A DNA stretch of 64,000 bases from Gaiellasilicea sp963791905 (GTDB lineage: Bacteria > Actinomycetota > Thermoleophilia > Gaiellales > Gaiellaceae). A model generated the notes under the pieces. It saw only the letters and a program-made list of their open reading frames with translations, made no database searches and was not told the origin of the DNA. Positions 47,245-55,564 of this stretch are shown piece after piece (within the stretch, counting starts at the first letter, position 1; each line of letters opens with the position of its first letter). The stretch spans positions 930,001-994,000 of the forward strand of contig CAWBTX010000005.1 in the NCBI GenBank assembly GCA_963791905.1, given 5' to 3'. A program made the translations under genes and the position numbers.

Positions 47245-47792
47245 GGGAGCCAGCCTTCGCGGTACGCGGTCGGCTCGCGCGGCGGCAACGGGCCGTACAC
47301 GGCCTCCGGATCCATCGTGTCCTCCGCAGCGCTCGCGCCGTGGCGCTTCGCTGCCTCGTCCGCGGTGAAGCCGATCCAGTCGGGCTGCTCGGAGTTTTCG
47401 CGGGCGCCGATCGCGATCACGAGGCACGGGCCGCTTCCCGCCCCGACGATCACGTGCTTCGTCCTCGGCGGGCAATGCACGAAGTCCCACGCGCGCAGTT
47501 GTCGCTCCTGGCCCTCGACGATCAGAACGGCTTCACCCGACACCACGAGGAAGTCCTCCTGATCGGCCTCCCAGTGGTACACGGCCATCGGCTCGCCCGG
47601 CTGAAGCACGAATGGATTGACGCCGAGCTGGTCGAGCTTCCGCCAGCCCTCGAAGTCGTCGGCGACGACGCAGACGGCGCCGCGGCCGTCGGCGTGACGC
47701 CACTCGGCGTCGCGCATGTTGAGGACGAACCAGCCCTCGCCCTCGGGGACGAGTCCATGCTCGGTCTGCTTCAGCTTCGACTCGGGAACCAC
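47241..47792 (-). CDS. Cupin-domain protein
   Basis: A 183-residue single-domain cupin. The metal-binding pattern is YHWEADQEDFLVVSGEAVLIVEGQ and CPPRTKHVIVGAG, with His/Glu/His ligands, near residues 72-115. Such proteins range from dioxygenases and isomerases to sugar-binding sensors, and nothing fixes the role here. The start MVPESKLKQTEHGLVPEGEG is family-like. It is divergent from the metallo-hydrolase gene by 30 bp. Confidence 0.82.
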   Translation of the reverse strand: MVPESKLKQTEHGLVPEGEGWFVLNMRDAEWRHADGRGAVCVVADDFEGWRKLDQLGVNPFVLQPGEPMAVYHWEADQEDFLVVSGEAVLIVEGQERQLRAWDFVHCPPRTKHVIVGAGSGPCLVIAIGARENSEQPDWIGFTADEAAKRHGASAAEDTMDPEAVYGPLPPREPTAYREGWLP

Positions 47793-47822
47793 GAGCTAAG
47801 CCTGCCGTATTAGCATGCCGCC

Positions 47823-48446
47823 GTGCGCGAGGTTCGGACGGGCGTGTGGCACTGGGAGGCGCCGCACCCGGACTGGAAGTCTGGAGACGACTGGAGCGAG
47901 CTCGTCTCGTCCTATGCGATCGACGACGGCGAGCGCGTCTGCTGTTCGACCCGCTGTCCTTGCCGAGCGAGCTCGAGGAGCTCGCGGCCGGCCGCGAGAC
48001 GGCGATCGTGCTGACCTGCCCGTGGCACGAGCGCGATGCCCAGAGCCTCGTGGACCGGCTCGGTGCGGCCGTGTTCGTGCCGCGGCCGGACGAGGGCAGC
48101 GAGGACCTCGCGTGGCTGCGCCTCGACCTCGAGCGCCTCGAGCAGGAGGGGCGCGTGTTCTCGGCCGGCGACACGCTGCCGGTCGGTGTCGAGGTTTTCC
48201 CTGGGGCCTCCTCGCTGAACGACCTCGTGCTCTGGGTCGAGAGCCATCGGGCTGTCGTCGCGGGCGACACGCTCATCGACCGCGGGCGCGGGCCTCGAGA
48301 TTCCGGCCGACTGGCTGGGGGAGAGCGTGACGCGCGAGCAGGTCGTCGAAGGGCTACGCCCGCTGCTCGCGATGCCGGTCGAGCACGTGCTCGCAACGCA
48401 CGGCGGGCCCAGCGACCGAGCCGCCCTCGAGCGCGCGCTCTCGTAG
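47823..48446 (+). pseudogene. Metallo-beta-lactamase-fold hydrolase, two frameshifts
   Basis: Read in three pieces: REVRTGVWHWEAPHPDW from GTG 47823 up to about 47938; LFDPLSLPSELEELAAG through VVAGDTLIDRGRG in a second frame; then LEIPADWLGESVTREQV through HVLATHGGPSDRAALERAL from about 48292 to TAG 48444. Together they form a small MBL-like hydrolase (about 207 residues), with LTCPWHERD in place of the usual HxHxDH. Both shifts fall in conserved sequence, so they may be base-call errors. Confidence 0.65.
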
Positions 48447-48461
48447 CGCCGCCTCCTCGCG

Positions 48462-49151
48462 TTACGAGCCGAGGACGTTGACCGCGCGCGCGGCCACGAG
48501 CAGTACGGTGACGGCCGAGATCGCGGACTCGAAGCCCATCAGCGCCTTGGCGCGCAGCGTCAACGGCATCGTGTCGGTGGGGCTGAACGCGATCGAGTTC
48601 GTCAGCGACACGTACAGGTAGTCCCAGACCTGCGGACGCCAGTCCTGCTCGGCGTGCGGCGGGCCGTCGTCCTGGGGGAACTGGAAGTCCGGCGACGCCG
48701 GCCTCGATGCATGGAGTCGAGCCGCCGGCCCACCCGCCTCGACCTCCCAGAACCACAGCCCGAAGACGATCACGTCGGCAAGCCAGATCGAAAAGCCGGT
48801 GAACAGCAGCTCACCGCCGCTGAGCTCGGAACTGGTCGCCGTCACGAGGCCCGCGACCAGCAGCGCCACCGCTACGAAGTTGCCGAGCGCGAGGAGGCCG
48901 AGGAGGGCAAGCGCTGCCCTCCGCGTCCTGACGAGCCCGAGACCGCGGTAGGCCATCACCAGGTCGATTGCCAGCAGGAGCACCGGTGCGGCCACGACCA
49001 ACCAGATCCACCACGGCAGGCCGATCAACTCCCACCCCTGCGCCCGGCTCACGACCGCGAGCACGACATACACGATCAACACGACGATGACGACAGGAGC
49101 CGCCTCCCGACGAGTCTCCGCCCGCGTCTTCGCCTGGCTCGACACTGCCAC
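48462..49151 (-). CDS. DUF1345-like membrane protein
   Basis: A 229-residue integral membrane protein with five or six helices (near 20-37, 47-66, 82-103, 113-133 and 200-222). The segment LYVSLTNSIAFSPTDTMPLT before the last helix resembles the pore-like stretch of DUF1345 proteins, but no selectivity filter is present. The GTG start at 49151 is tentative. It is divergent from the DsbA-like gene. Confidence 0.72.
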   Translation of the reverse strand: MAVSSQAKTRAETRREAAPVVIVVLIVYVVLAVVSRAQGWELIGLPWWIWLVVAAPVLLLAIDLVMAYRGLGLVRTRRAALALLGLLALGNFVAVALLVAGLVTATSSELSGGELLFTGFSIWLADVIVFGLWFWEVEAGGPAARLHASRPASPDFQFPQDDGPPHAEQDWRPQVWDYLYVSLTNSIAFSPTDTMPLTLRAKALMGFESAISAVTVLLVAARAVNVLGS

Positions 49152-49224
49152 CTATTTCGCTGTGCCGGATCCAGGCTCCTTTCGCCCTCGAGCCGTACCG
49201 CACGTGTTTCCGTACACTCGGAAC

Positions 49225-49767
49225 GTGGCGAGTCAAGACGCCTGGATCGCCGAGCTTGTGCTGCCGTTCGATGCGGCGCGCGACCACTGGCGGGGCGGTG
49301 ACGGGACCGTGATCCTCGAGTACGGCGACTACGAGTGCCCCTACTCGCGCCAGGCCTTCCGCACCATCGAGCAGCTGGAGGCTCGCGACCCGTCGTTGCG
49401 CTTCGTGTACCGGCACCTCCCGCTGACGGAGATCCACCCACACGCCCTTGCCGCAGCCGGTCTCGCCGAGGCCGCGGGCGCGCAAGAGCACTTCTGGCCG
49501 ATGCACGAGTTGCTCTTCCACCGCCAGAAGGCCTTGGGCGACGACGACCTGCTCGCATACGCCCGAGAGGTCGGCCTCGACGAGGGCCGGCTGCGCGAGG
49601 ATCTCGACGGCGACGCGGTCTGGCAGCGCGTTCGCGAGGACGCCGATTCTGCCGTGGCCGCCGGCGCCCGCGGCACACCGACGTTGTTCGTCGGCGGCCG
49701 GCTGCACCTGGGCGGCTACGACCTCGACAGCCTGCTTGCCGCCCTCGATGGTGTGGAGGCGGCATGA
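49225..49767 (+). CDS. DsbA-family thioredoxin-fold protein
   Basis: A 180-residue thioredoxin-fold protein. The active-site position reads YECPYSRQAF, so the resolving Cys of CxxC is replaced by Ser (CPYS). The cis-Pro loop is GARGTPTLFVGG, and the inserted helical domain is present. No signal peptide is visible from GTG 49225, so a cytoplasmic role is likely, perhaps as a thiol transferase or isomerase. It overlaps the UBP zinc-finger gene by 4 nt. Confidence 0.82.
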   Translation: MASQDAWIAELVLPFDAARDHWRGGDGTVILEYGDYECPYSRQAFRTIEQLEARDPSLRFVYRHLPLTEIHPHALAAAGLAEAAGAQEHFWPMHELLFHRQKALGDDDLLAYAREVGLDEGRLREDLDGDAVWQRVREDADSAVAAGARGTPTLFVGGRLHLGGYDLDSLLAALDGVEAA

Positions 49768-50045
49768 GCGCGGTCTGTACGCACACCGATCAGATCCGGC
49801 TGGTCGAGCTGCCCGAGACGATCGCCGGCTGCGAGGACTGCCTCGCCACCGGCGGCCGCTGGGTCCACCTGCGCATGTGCACGAGCTGCGGAAAGATCGG
49901 CTGCTGCGACTCCTCGCCGAACCGACATGCGAGCAAGCACGCGGTCGCGGCGAGCCACCCGATCTTCCGCTCGGCGGAGCCGGGTGAGGACTGGAGCTGG
50001 TGCGTCATCGACGAGGTGGGCTTTGTCGTCGAGACTCCTGCCTGA
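49764..50045 (+). CDS. UBP-type zinc-finger protein
   Basis: A 93-residue protein consisting of a ZnF-UBP domain: C5-THTDQ, CEDCLATGG, MCTSCGKIGCCD, then NRHASKHAVAASHP. In eukaryotes this fold binds the ubiquitin C-terminus; bacterial stand-alone copies have unknown partners. ATG 49764 overlaps the DsbA-like gene, and its end overlaps the DUF5996 gene by 23 nt, so the three are co-expressed. Confidence 0.88.
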   Translation: MSAVCTHTDQIRLVELPETIAGCEDCLATGGRWVHLRMCTSCGKIGCCDSSPNRHASKHAVAASHPIFRSAEPGEDWSWCVIDEVGFVVETPA

Positions 50046-50982
50046 GCACGCTCTCGCCGAGCTTCCGTACGAGGCCTGGAAGCGGACGAAGCAGACGCTC
50101 CACCTGTACGTGCAGATCGTCGGCAAGGTGAAGCTGGCGACCACGCCGCCGCGCAACCACTGGTGGAACGTCGCGCTCTACGTCGACGTCCGCGGGCTGA
50201 CCACGCGGGCTCTCAGGCTCGGCGGCACGACCTTCGACCTCTCCTTCGACTTCGTCGACCACCGGCTCGTCCTGCGCACCGATCGAGGCTCGACCTCGTC
50301 GTTCGCGCTCGAGGACGGCCTCGCCGTCGCGGATTTCGACCGACAGCTGCACGAGCTGCTTCGCGTCCAGGGCCTCGACGTGGAGATTCTCGAGCACCCG
50401 TACGGGATGGCGGTCACGACACCGTTCCCCGCCGATGACGAGGACGCGACCTACGAGACCGACTACGTCGAACGGTTCGGGCACACGCTCGGCTGGGTCG
50501 ACGGCGTGCTCGAGGAGTTCTCCGGCTGGTTCTGCGGCAAGCAGAGCCCCGTCCACCTCTTCTGGCACGGCCTCGACCTTGCCTACACGCGCTTCTCGGG
50601 CCGTCCGGCGCCGCCGCGTGAGGACGCAGACGGGGTCACGCGCGAGGCCTATTCGCACGAGGTGATCTCGTTCGGCTTCTGGGCCGGAGACGACAGTGTG
50701 CCGGAGTCGTCGTTCTACTCCTACACCGCGCCGGAGCCGCCGGGCTTGACACGGTCCACCCTCTATCCGGCGTCCGCCCGCTGGCGGGAAGGCCCGACCG
50801 GCTCGCTGGCGCTCCTTTCACACGATGACGTCCGCACCGCCGCCGATCCCCGAGCCCGACTCCTCGCGTTCCTGCAAAGCTCGTACGAGGCAGGCGTCGA
50901 AGCTGCGGGCTGGGACGCCGCCGCGCTGGCCTCGTCGGCCTGTCCGCCGCCGGGCCAGCTGGAACGGCTTCGCCTTCCCTGA
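50023..50982 (+). CDS. DUF5996-family protein
   Basis: About 319 residues. The body LPYEAWKRTKQTLHLYVQIVGKVKL, PPRNHWWNVALYVDVRGLTT and KQSPVHLFWHGLDLAYTRFSGR is characteristic of DUF5996, a conserved family of unknown function. The start is uncertain: TTG 50023 has an acceptable Shine-Dalgarno (GAGGTGGG) and lies within the end of the UBP gene. No catalytic residues are established; the many His and Trp suggest metal or ligand binding. Confidence 0.8.
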   Translation: MSSRLLPEHALAELPYEAWKRTKQTLHLYVQIVGKVKLATTPPRNHWWNVALYVDVRGLTTRALRLGGTTFDLSFDFVDHRLVLRTDRGSTSSFALEDGLAVADFDRQLHELLRVQGLDVEILEHPYGMAVTTPFPADDEDATYETDYVERFGHTLGWVDGVLEEFSGWFCGKQSPVHLFWHGLDLAYTRFSGRPAPPREDADGVTREAYSHEVISFGFWAGDDSVPESSFYSYTAPEPPGLTRSTLYPASARWREGPTGSLALLSHDDVRTAADPRARLLAFLQSSYEAGVEAAGWDAAALASSACPPPGQLERLRLP

Positions 50983-50990
50983 GTGACGGC

Positions 50991-51995
50991 GTGGAGGTGC
51001 CGGGCGGTGACGGCGTCCTCACGTCCGCGTGGCTCGGGCGCGCGCTCGAGGCGTCTCCCGATTGGCCGCACGGCCGATTGCACGTGACGAGCACCACGCG
51101 AATCGGCACGGAGCATGGCCTGAGCGGCCGCATTCATCGGGTGACAGCCGAGACCGAGCGGGGCATTGCGTTGTCGTTCGTCGTCAAGCAGGAGAGTGCC
51201 GGCGCGGTCGAGCGCGAGCTGCTCTTCCGCACCGACCGAGAGCTCCCGGACGGCGGCATCCCGAGCCTCCTCGGCGCTGTCACCGACACGGACACCGGCC
51301 GTGGCGTTCTTCTCATGGAGGACGTCGCGCCAGCCGAGCAGGGCGATGTCCTCCTCGGCTGCAGTCCCGAGAGGGCCGAGGCCGTTGTGCGGATCCTGGC
51401 CCGGCTCCACGGATCCTCGTTGCGGCCGAGCGAGCAGCACGGCCTGGAACGACTCCCGCGCTGGGAGCCTCGACCGATGGACGCCGACCGGTGGGCCGGT
51501 CGGCTCGCGCGCGCCGGCGATCGGTTTCCGCTGATCGTCACGGCCGAGGTCAGCGACGGTGCCCGTGATCTGCCCGCCCGGGTCGCGGCTACGCGGGATC
51601 GACTCGCGGCAGCGCCGGCATCGTGGCTGCACGGCGATGCCCATCTCGACAACGTGCTCTGGCGGGCCGACGGGGCCGCTGTCCTGCTCGACTGGTGCAG
51701 TGCCGCGATCGGGCCGCCAGCCGTCGATCTCACACGCTTTCTGAGCGAGGGAATCGACGAGACCTCGAGGGCTCCGCTCGTCGCGGCGTACGTGCGCGAG
51801 CTCGAACGCGTTGGAGCGGCGGCCCACGCGGCCGAGATCACGAACTCACTCGGGCTCACGCTGCTACCTCTGTTGCAGAGCGCGGTGGCGTGGGCGGGGC
51901 GAGGGGATCTCCCGCATGGAGGCCGTCGTGCGCGAGTCTGCGAGAGCTGGCTTCGGAGCATCTGCGCCTGGGCTCTCGCGGACAACGCCGTGTGA
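50991..51995 (+). CDS. APH-fold small-molecule phosphotransferase
   Basis: A 334-residue kinase of the aminoglycoside phosphotransferase/ecdysteroid kinase fold. The catalytic loop is WLHGDAHLDNVLW near residue 210, and the metal-binding segment is LLDWCSAAIGPPAVDLTRF near 230. The nucleotide Lys may be in SFVVKQES. The acceptor is unknown; such genes are often metabolic and not resistance genes. It starts at GTG 50991, 8 bp after the DUF5996 gene. Confidence 0.83.
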   Translation: MEVPGGDGVLTSAWLGRALEASPDWPHGRLHVTSTTRIGTEHGLSGRIHRVTAETERGIALSFVVKQESAGAVERELLFRTDRELPDGGIPSLLGAVTDTDTGRGVLLMEDVAPAEQGDVLLGCSPERAEAVVRILARLHGSSLRPSEQHGLERLPRWEPRPMDADRWAGRLARAGDRFPLIVTAEVSDGARDLPARVAATRDRLAAAPASWLHGDAHLDNVLWRADGAAVLLDWCSAAIGPPAVDLTRFLSEGIDETSRAPLVAAYVRELERVGAAAHAAEITNSLGLTLLPLLQSAVAWAGRGDLPHGGRRARVCESWLRSICAWALADNAV

Positions 51996-52008
51996 GTAGC
52001 GTTGCCTC

Positions 52009-53682
52009 ATGGTCACCGCCGAGGAGATCGCGGGCGTCACGATCTTCGCCTCGCTCGGCGCCGCCGAGCGCGAGCGGCTCTCTCGCGCCGCCGCCGACAT
52101 CAGCCTCGAGCCCGGCGAGTACGCGGCGCCCGCCGGGAGTGAGCGCGCGCTCTTCGCCCTGCTCGATGGTCGCATCGAGGCCGTGCAACTCGTGGACGGG
52201 ATCGAGCGCGTCGTGGGTGAGCGCCGGCCGGGCGAGATCTTCGGCGAGGTGCCGATCACGCTCGGGACCGTGTTCCCGGTCGGATTCCGTGCCGCTGAGA
52301 CGTCGCGGGTGATGCGGCTCGAGGCCCACGACTACCACGCCGTCGCAGCCATGGCGCCGGAGGTCGCCGCAGAGGTCGGCAGGCTCGCCGCGAACCGAAT
52401 CAGCGGAGCGGCCGGCCTACAGGGGCTCGCGGCGGATCCGCCGCCGCCTCGGGCGATCGTGCTCGGAGACCGCCGGGACGCCGCCTGCGCCGAGCTCAAG
52501 CGTTTCCTCGACCGGAACCAGATCACGTTCAGGTGGGTCACGCCGGACGCACCGGACGCCGCCGAGCACTGGGACGGTCCGCTGCCGAACGAGGCGGACT
52601 GGCCGGCGATCCGGGTGGTCGACGGGAGGACCGTGGTGCGACCGCAGCCGCGCCGGGTGGCCGAGCTGCTGGGTCTCGCCACCGAGGCGGCCGCGGCGGA
52701 CTACGACACCGTCATCGTCGGCGCCGGGCCCGCGGGGCTGGCGGCAGCGGTATACGGAGCGTCCGAGGGTCTGCGCGTCGTCGTGGTCGAGCGGGAGGCG
52801 CCGGGCGGCCAGGCAGGCACGTCGTCTCGGATCGAGAACTACCTCGGCTTCCCGTCGGGCGTCTCGGGAGACGAACTGGCAAGCCGCGCGCTGCAGCAGG
52901 CGCGGAGGCTCGGCGCCGAGATCCTCGTCACCCGGGAGATCACGCGCATCGACGCCGACACGCTGGGCGTGCATCTCGACGGCGGCGACGTCCTGCGGGC
53001 GCGCACGATCATCCTCGCCTGCGGCGTCTCATGGCGGCAGCTCTCGATCGAGGGCTTCGACCGTCTCGCCGGCACCGGCATCTCGTACGGCGCGGCGCGC
53101 AGCGACGCGGCGAGCACGCACGGCCTGGACGTCCACATCGTCGGCGCGGGCAACTCGGCGGGGCAGGCGGCGCTGTTCTTCTCGACCCATGCGCGGAGCG
53201 TGACGATCCTCTGCCGAGGCGATGGGCTCGAGAGAAGCATGTCGCGCTACCTCGTCGACCAGCTCGCGCCTCGACCGAACATCCACGTGCTGACCAGGAC
53301 AGAGGTGGTGGCTGCCCACGGCGACGGCTCGTTGGAAGCGATCGACGTCCGCGACGCGGCGACCGGCGAGACGGCACGGCTCGATTCGGGCGGGCTCTTC
53401 ATCTTCATCGGCGCCGATGCCGAGACCGCGTGGCTGCCGCCCGAGATCGCGCTCGACCGCAACGGCTACGTCCTGACCGGGTCTGACGTGCCAGCGGCGG
53501 GACGCTGGGCGCTCGATCGCGACCCGTACCTGCTCGAGACGAGCGTTCCGGGCATCTTCGCGTGCGGCGACGTCCGGTACGCCCCCGTGAAGCGGGTCGC
53601 CGCGGCCGTCGGCGAGGGCAGCATGGCGATCGCCTTCGTGCATCAGTACCTCAGGGACGCCGAGCCCGCCTCCGAGCAGTAG
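52009..53682 (+). CDS. Cyclic-nucleotide-binding domain fused to thioredoxin-reductase-like flavoprotein
   Basis: A 557-residue fusion. Residues 1-135 are a CRP-like cyclic-nucleotide-binding domain (PGEIFGEVPITLG). Residues about 145-220 are a thioredoxin-like region. From 228 onward a TrxR-like module binds FAD (VIVGAGPAGLAAAVYGA; ACGDVRYAPVKRV) and NAD(P)H (VHIVGAGNSAGQAA). Where thioredoxin reductase has its redox-active CxxC, this protein reads GISYGAARSDA, so dithiol chemistry at that site is lost. The start is ATG 52009, 13 bp after the phosphotransferase gene. Confidence 0.88.
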   Translation: MVTAEEIAGVTIFASLGAAERERLSRAAADISLEPGEYAAPAGSERALFALLDGRIEAVQLVDGIERVVGERRPGEIFGEVPITLGTVFPVGFRAAETSRVMRLEAHDYHAVAAMAPEVAAEVGRLAANRISGAAGLQGLAADPPPPRAIVLGDRRDAACAELKRFLDRNQITFRWVTPDAPDAAEHWDGPLPNEADWPAIRVVDGRTVVRPQPRRVAELLGLATEAAAADYDTVIVGAGPAGLAAAVYGASEGLRVVVVEREAPGGQAGTSSRIENYLGFPSGVSGDELASRALQQARRLGAEILVTREITRIDADTLGVHLDGGDVLRARTIILACGVSWRQLSIEGFDRLAGTGISYGAARSDAASTHGLDVHIVGAGNSAGQAALFFSTHARSVTILCRGDGLERSMSRYLVDQLAPRPNIHVLTRTEVVAAHGDGSLEAIDVRDAATGETARLDSGGLFIFIGADAETAWLPPEIALDRNGYVLTGSDVPAAGRWALDRDPYLLETSVPGIFACGDVRYAPVKRVAAAVGEGSMAIAFVHQYLRDAEPASEQ

Positions 53683-53694
53683 TCGCGGCTCAGC

Positions 53695-55077
53695 TCACGA
53701 GGCGCGGACACTGTGGCCGTCCGCGTCGAACGCCGTGACGCCGATCTCGTACGCGCCGGCGGCGGCGATCGTGAGTCGGACGCTGTCGAGTGCAGGCGGG
53801 ACGCGGACCCAGCGCGGCTTGACCTTGCGCGTGCAGGTCGTGCAGCGCAGCAGCACGCTGTAGCCCATGAGGCGCGAGTCGTACGAGGGCGTCCAGCTGA
53901 CGGTGACGCGGCCACCCTTTGCCGCACGCACGGTACCTGGGCTCAGCTGCTCGAACGCCGTCGGGACGTGGCTCGTGTCCTCGGCGAGGAGCTGCGCAGA
54001 CTTCGCGGCGTCCACGATCCCACCGCCGACGAGCTTGGCGGCGACGATCTCGTCACCGAAGAGCTCGGTGTTCGCGGCCGGGGTCCGTTCGCCGGCGAGG
54101 ATCGCGGCCCGGACCTCGGCTGCGCTCGCGTGTGGATAGAGCGAGAAGAGAAGAGCCGCCACACCGGTGACGAGCGGTGTTGCGAACGAGGTGCCGACGA
54201 CCTCGTACACGCCGCCGTCGTCTGCCGTCGCGCGCACGAAGTTGCCAGGCGCCATTGCGTTCACGGTCGTCACTCCGCGCCCGGCCCAGGGAGCGAGCGT
54301 GCTGTCGGGGTTCGACGCGGTCACGACGACGCCCTCGCGAGCCGCGGCCACTGCCGGGCAGAACGGGTCGTGGTCGAGGTCGCGGGGCAGGTTCCCGGCC
54401 GCGGCGACGACCAGCTTCTGCTGCGCGGCGAGCGTCGCCACCGCGGCGGCGAACTGATCGAGGTAGCCGGTGCAATCGAAGCCGTATCCACCCCACGAGA
54501 GGTTGATCACCTTCACCTCGGGCCGGCGGGCGAGCAACAGGAGCGCGCGAACGGCGTCCGCCATGTCGACGGTCTCGCCGCCCCGGACGATGCTGACCGG
54601 GACGATCTTGCTCTCGGGCGCGACGCCGGGCGCAGCGGCCAGCGTGCTGGAAACGAGCCCGGCGACGAGGGTGCCGTGGCCACCGCCGTAGACCTGGCTG
54701 CCGCGACCACCGATCGCGTCGACGCCGACTGTGTCGTCGACGATGCCGTTGCGGTCGTCGTCGACGTCGTTGTCGGGGATCTCGCGGCCGGTCCACTCAC
54801 GGCCCGCGAGGGCGGGGATGCCGAACCTGACGCCGCTGTCCACGATGGCCACGACGACGTCACGACCGCGCGTCCGCTCATACAGCGGCAGCGCGTTGAT
54901 GCCCTCGGGGCCGAGCCACCAGCCGTGATTCAGGGATGTGGCTGCCGGTCGCGAGGCCGAGGCGAGCTCGGCGTGCGATCCGGTGAGGCGGCCGGTGCTC
55001 GCCGGCGCGAGGAGGAGCAAGAGGGCAAGCAGAAGCAGGGCCGCAGGACGGAGCGGGGGTGTCCGTCGCTGATGAAT
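53695..55077 (-). CDS. Exported subtilisin-like serine protease (S8)
   Basis: The S8 triad is clear: Asp in VAIVDSGV, His in GGGHGTLVAG and Ser in GTSFATPLVTG. A C-terminal fibronectin-like domain with a CTTC pair follows. A signal peptide is encoded by RTPPLRPAALLLLALLLLLAPAS, but the only start codons covering it fully are ATT 55077 or internal CTGs; TTG 55020 would keep only its end. An in-frame TGA at 55083 limits extension. I give the ATT position, with low certainty for the start. It is likely secreted and autoprocessed. Confidence 0.85.
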   Translation of the reverse strand: MHQRRTPPLRPAALLLLALLLLLAPASTGRLTGSHAELASASRPAATSLNHGWWLGPEGINALPLYERTRGRDVVVAIVDSGVRFGIPALAGREWTGREIPDNDVDDDRNGIVDDTVGVDAIGGRGSQVYGGGHGTLVAGLVSSTLAAAPGVAPESKIVPVSIVRGGETVDMADAVRALLLLARRPEVKVINLSWGGYGFDCTGYLDQFAAAVATLAAQQKLVVAAAGNLPRDLDHDPFCPAVAAAREGVVVTASNPDSTLAPWAGRGVTTVNAMAPGNFVRATADDGGVYEVVGTSFATPLVTGVAALLFSLYPHASAAEVRAAILAGERTPAANTELFGDEIVAAKLVGGGIVDAAKSAQLLAEDTSHVPTAFEQLSPGTVRAAKGGRVTVSWTPSYDSRLMGYSVLLRCTTCTRKVKPRWVRVPPALDSVRLTIAAAGAYEIGVTAFDADGHSVRAS

Positions 55078-55224
55078 CGATCACACGCTACCAGGGCTCC
55101 GCTGTTTGCCGCTGTGAAAACGCTGCAAATCGACCGGATGTTGCCGGCGCGCGGAGATCACCGGACGGGAACGCGCTACGATGCCTCCCGTCCGGTAATC
55201 GCCCCCTAGCGAGCCGGATACCCA

Positions 55225-55270
55225 GGTGAGCCGGGGTCGTATCCCCTCACCGTCGGAACGGCCCCGGCTC
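55225..55270 (+). promoter_or_regulatory. Candidate switching leader: two mutually exclusive hairpins
   Basis: GAGCCGGGG (55228-55236) can pair with CCCCGGCTC (55262-55270), a 9-bp stem. The same GGGG, with GGTGA (55225-55229), can instead pair with CCCC and TCACC (55243-55251). Only one can form at a time, as in attenuators and riboswitches. I recognise no known riboswitch class. Confidence 0.4.
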
Positions 55271-55274
55271 CCGG

Positions 55275-55296
55275 ATGTGGTCGAAATCGACCACAT
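55275..55296. promoter_or_regulatory. 22-bp perfect palindrome
   Basis: ATGTGGTCGA and TCGACCACAT flank a central AA. The short spacer suits a dimeric transcription factor better than an RNA hairpin. It may be the operator for a promoter driving aspartate kinase or an RNA beginning in the AT-rich patch just after it. Confidence 0.5.
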
Positions 55297-55402
55297 GAAA
55301 CACAAGCCTGTTGCAACCTGCGTAAATCTTTGTTTTTCTACCGCCGGCAAGGCGACCTTCGCCTACACCAACGACCTAACCGCAGTACTGCCCACCGCAC
55401 GG

Positions 55403-55494
55403 CACCCTTTTGGCCGCAACTCGAACCCAAGCCGAGCGGGCGCCGGAGAGCAGAGTAACCCATTCGTGGGCAGGCTGTCGACCCCAAAAGGGTG
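55403..55494. ncRNA. Candidate structured RNA closed by an 11-bp stem
   Basis: CACCCTTTTGG (55403-55413) and CCAAAAGGGTG (55484-55494) are perfectly complementary and enclose 70 nt containing a CCCA-TTCG-TGGG mini-hairpin (about 55459-55470). It ends 70 bp before the aspartate kinase start. Strand and function are unknown. Confidence 0.35.
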
Positions 55495-55564
55495 ATCTCG
55501 TCGGCTCGGGTCGGCTCGGCCGCGACCAGGAGCCGTGCCGGTGGGGAGCCAGTAGCGTCTGGGC

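Larger units (their letters stand above)
55078..55564. other. Structured non-coding region between subtilase and aspartate kinase
   Basis: About 490 bp with no convincing gene; a plus-strand frame at 55226-55495 has no family resemblance. It holds a 10-bp hairpin (55161-55195), a pair of competing stems (55225-55270), a 22-bp palindrome (55275-55296), a relatively AT-rich patch (55300-55345) and a long-range 11-bp stem (55403-55494). Confidence 0.6.

Noticed and set aside
55160..55300. A known riboswitch class (lysine, cyclic di-AMP, cobalamin) before aspartate kinase
   Set aside because: I cannot match the conserved core strings of these classes on either strand; left as an unclassified structured leader.
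55410..55450. A T-loop-like string GGGTTCGAG on the minus strand suggesting a tRNA
   Set aside because: The flanking bases do not form a T stem, and no acceptor or anticodon stem can be drawn.
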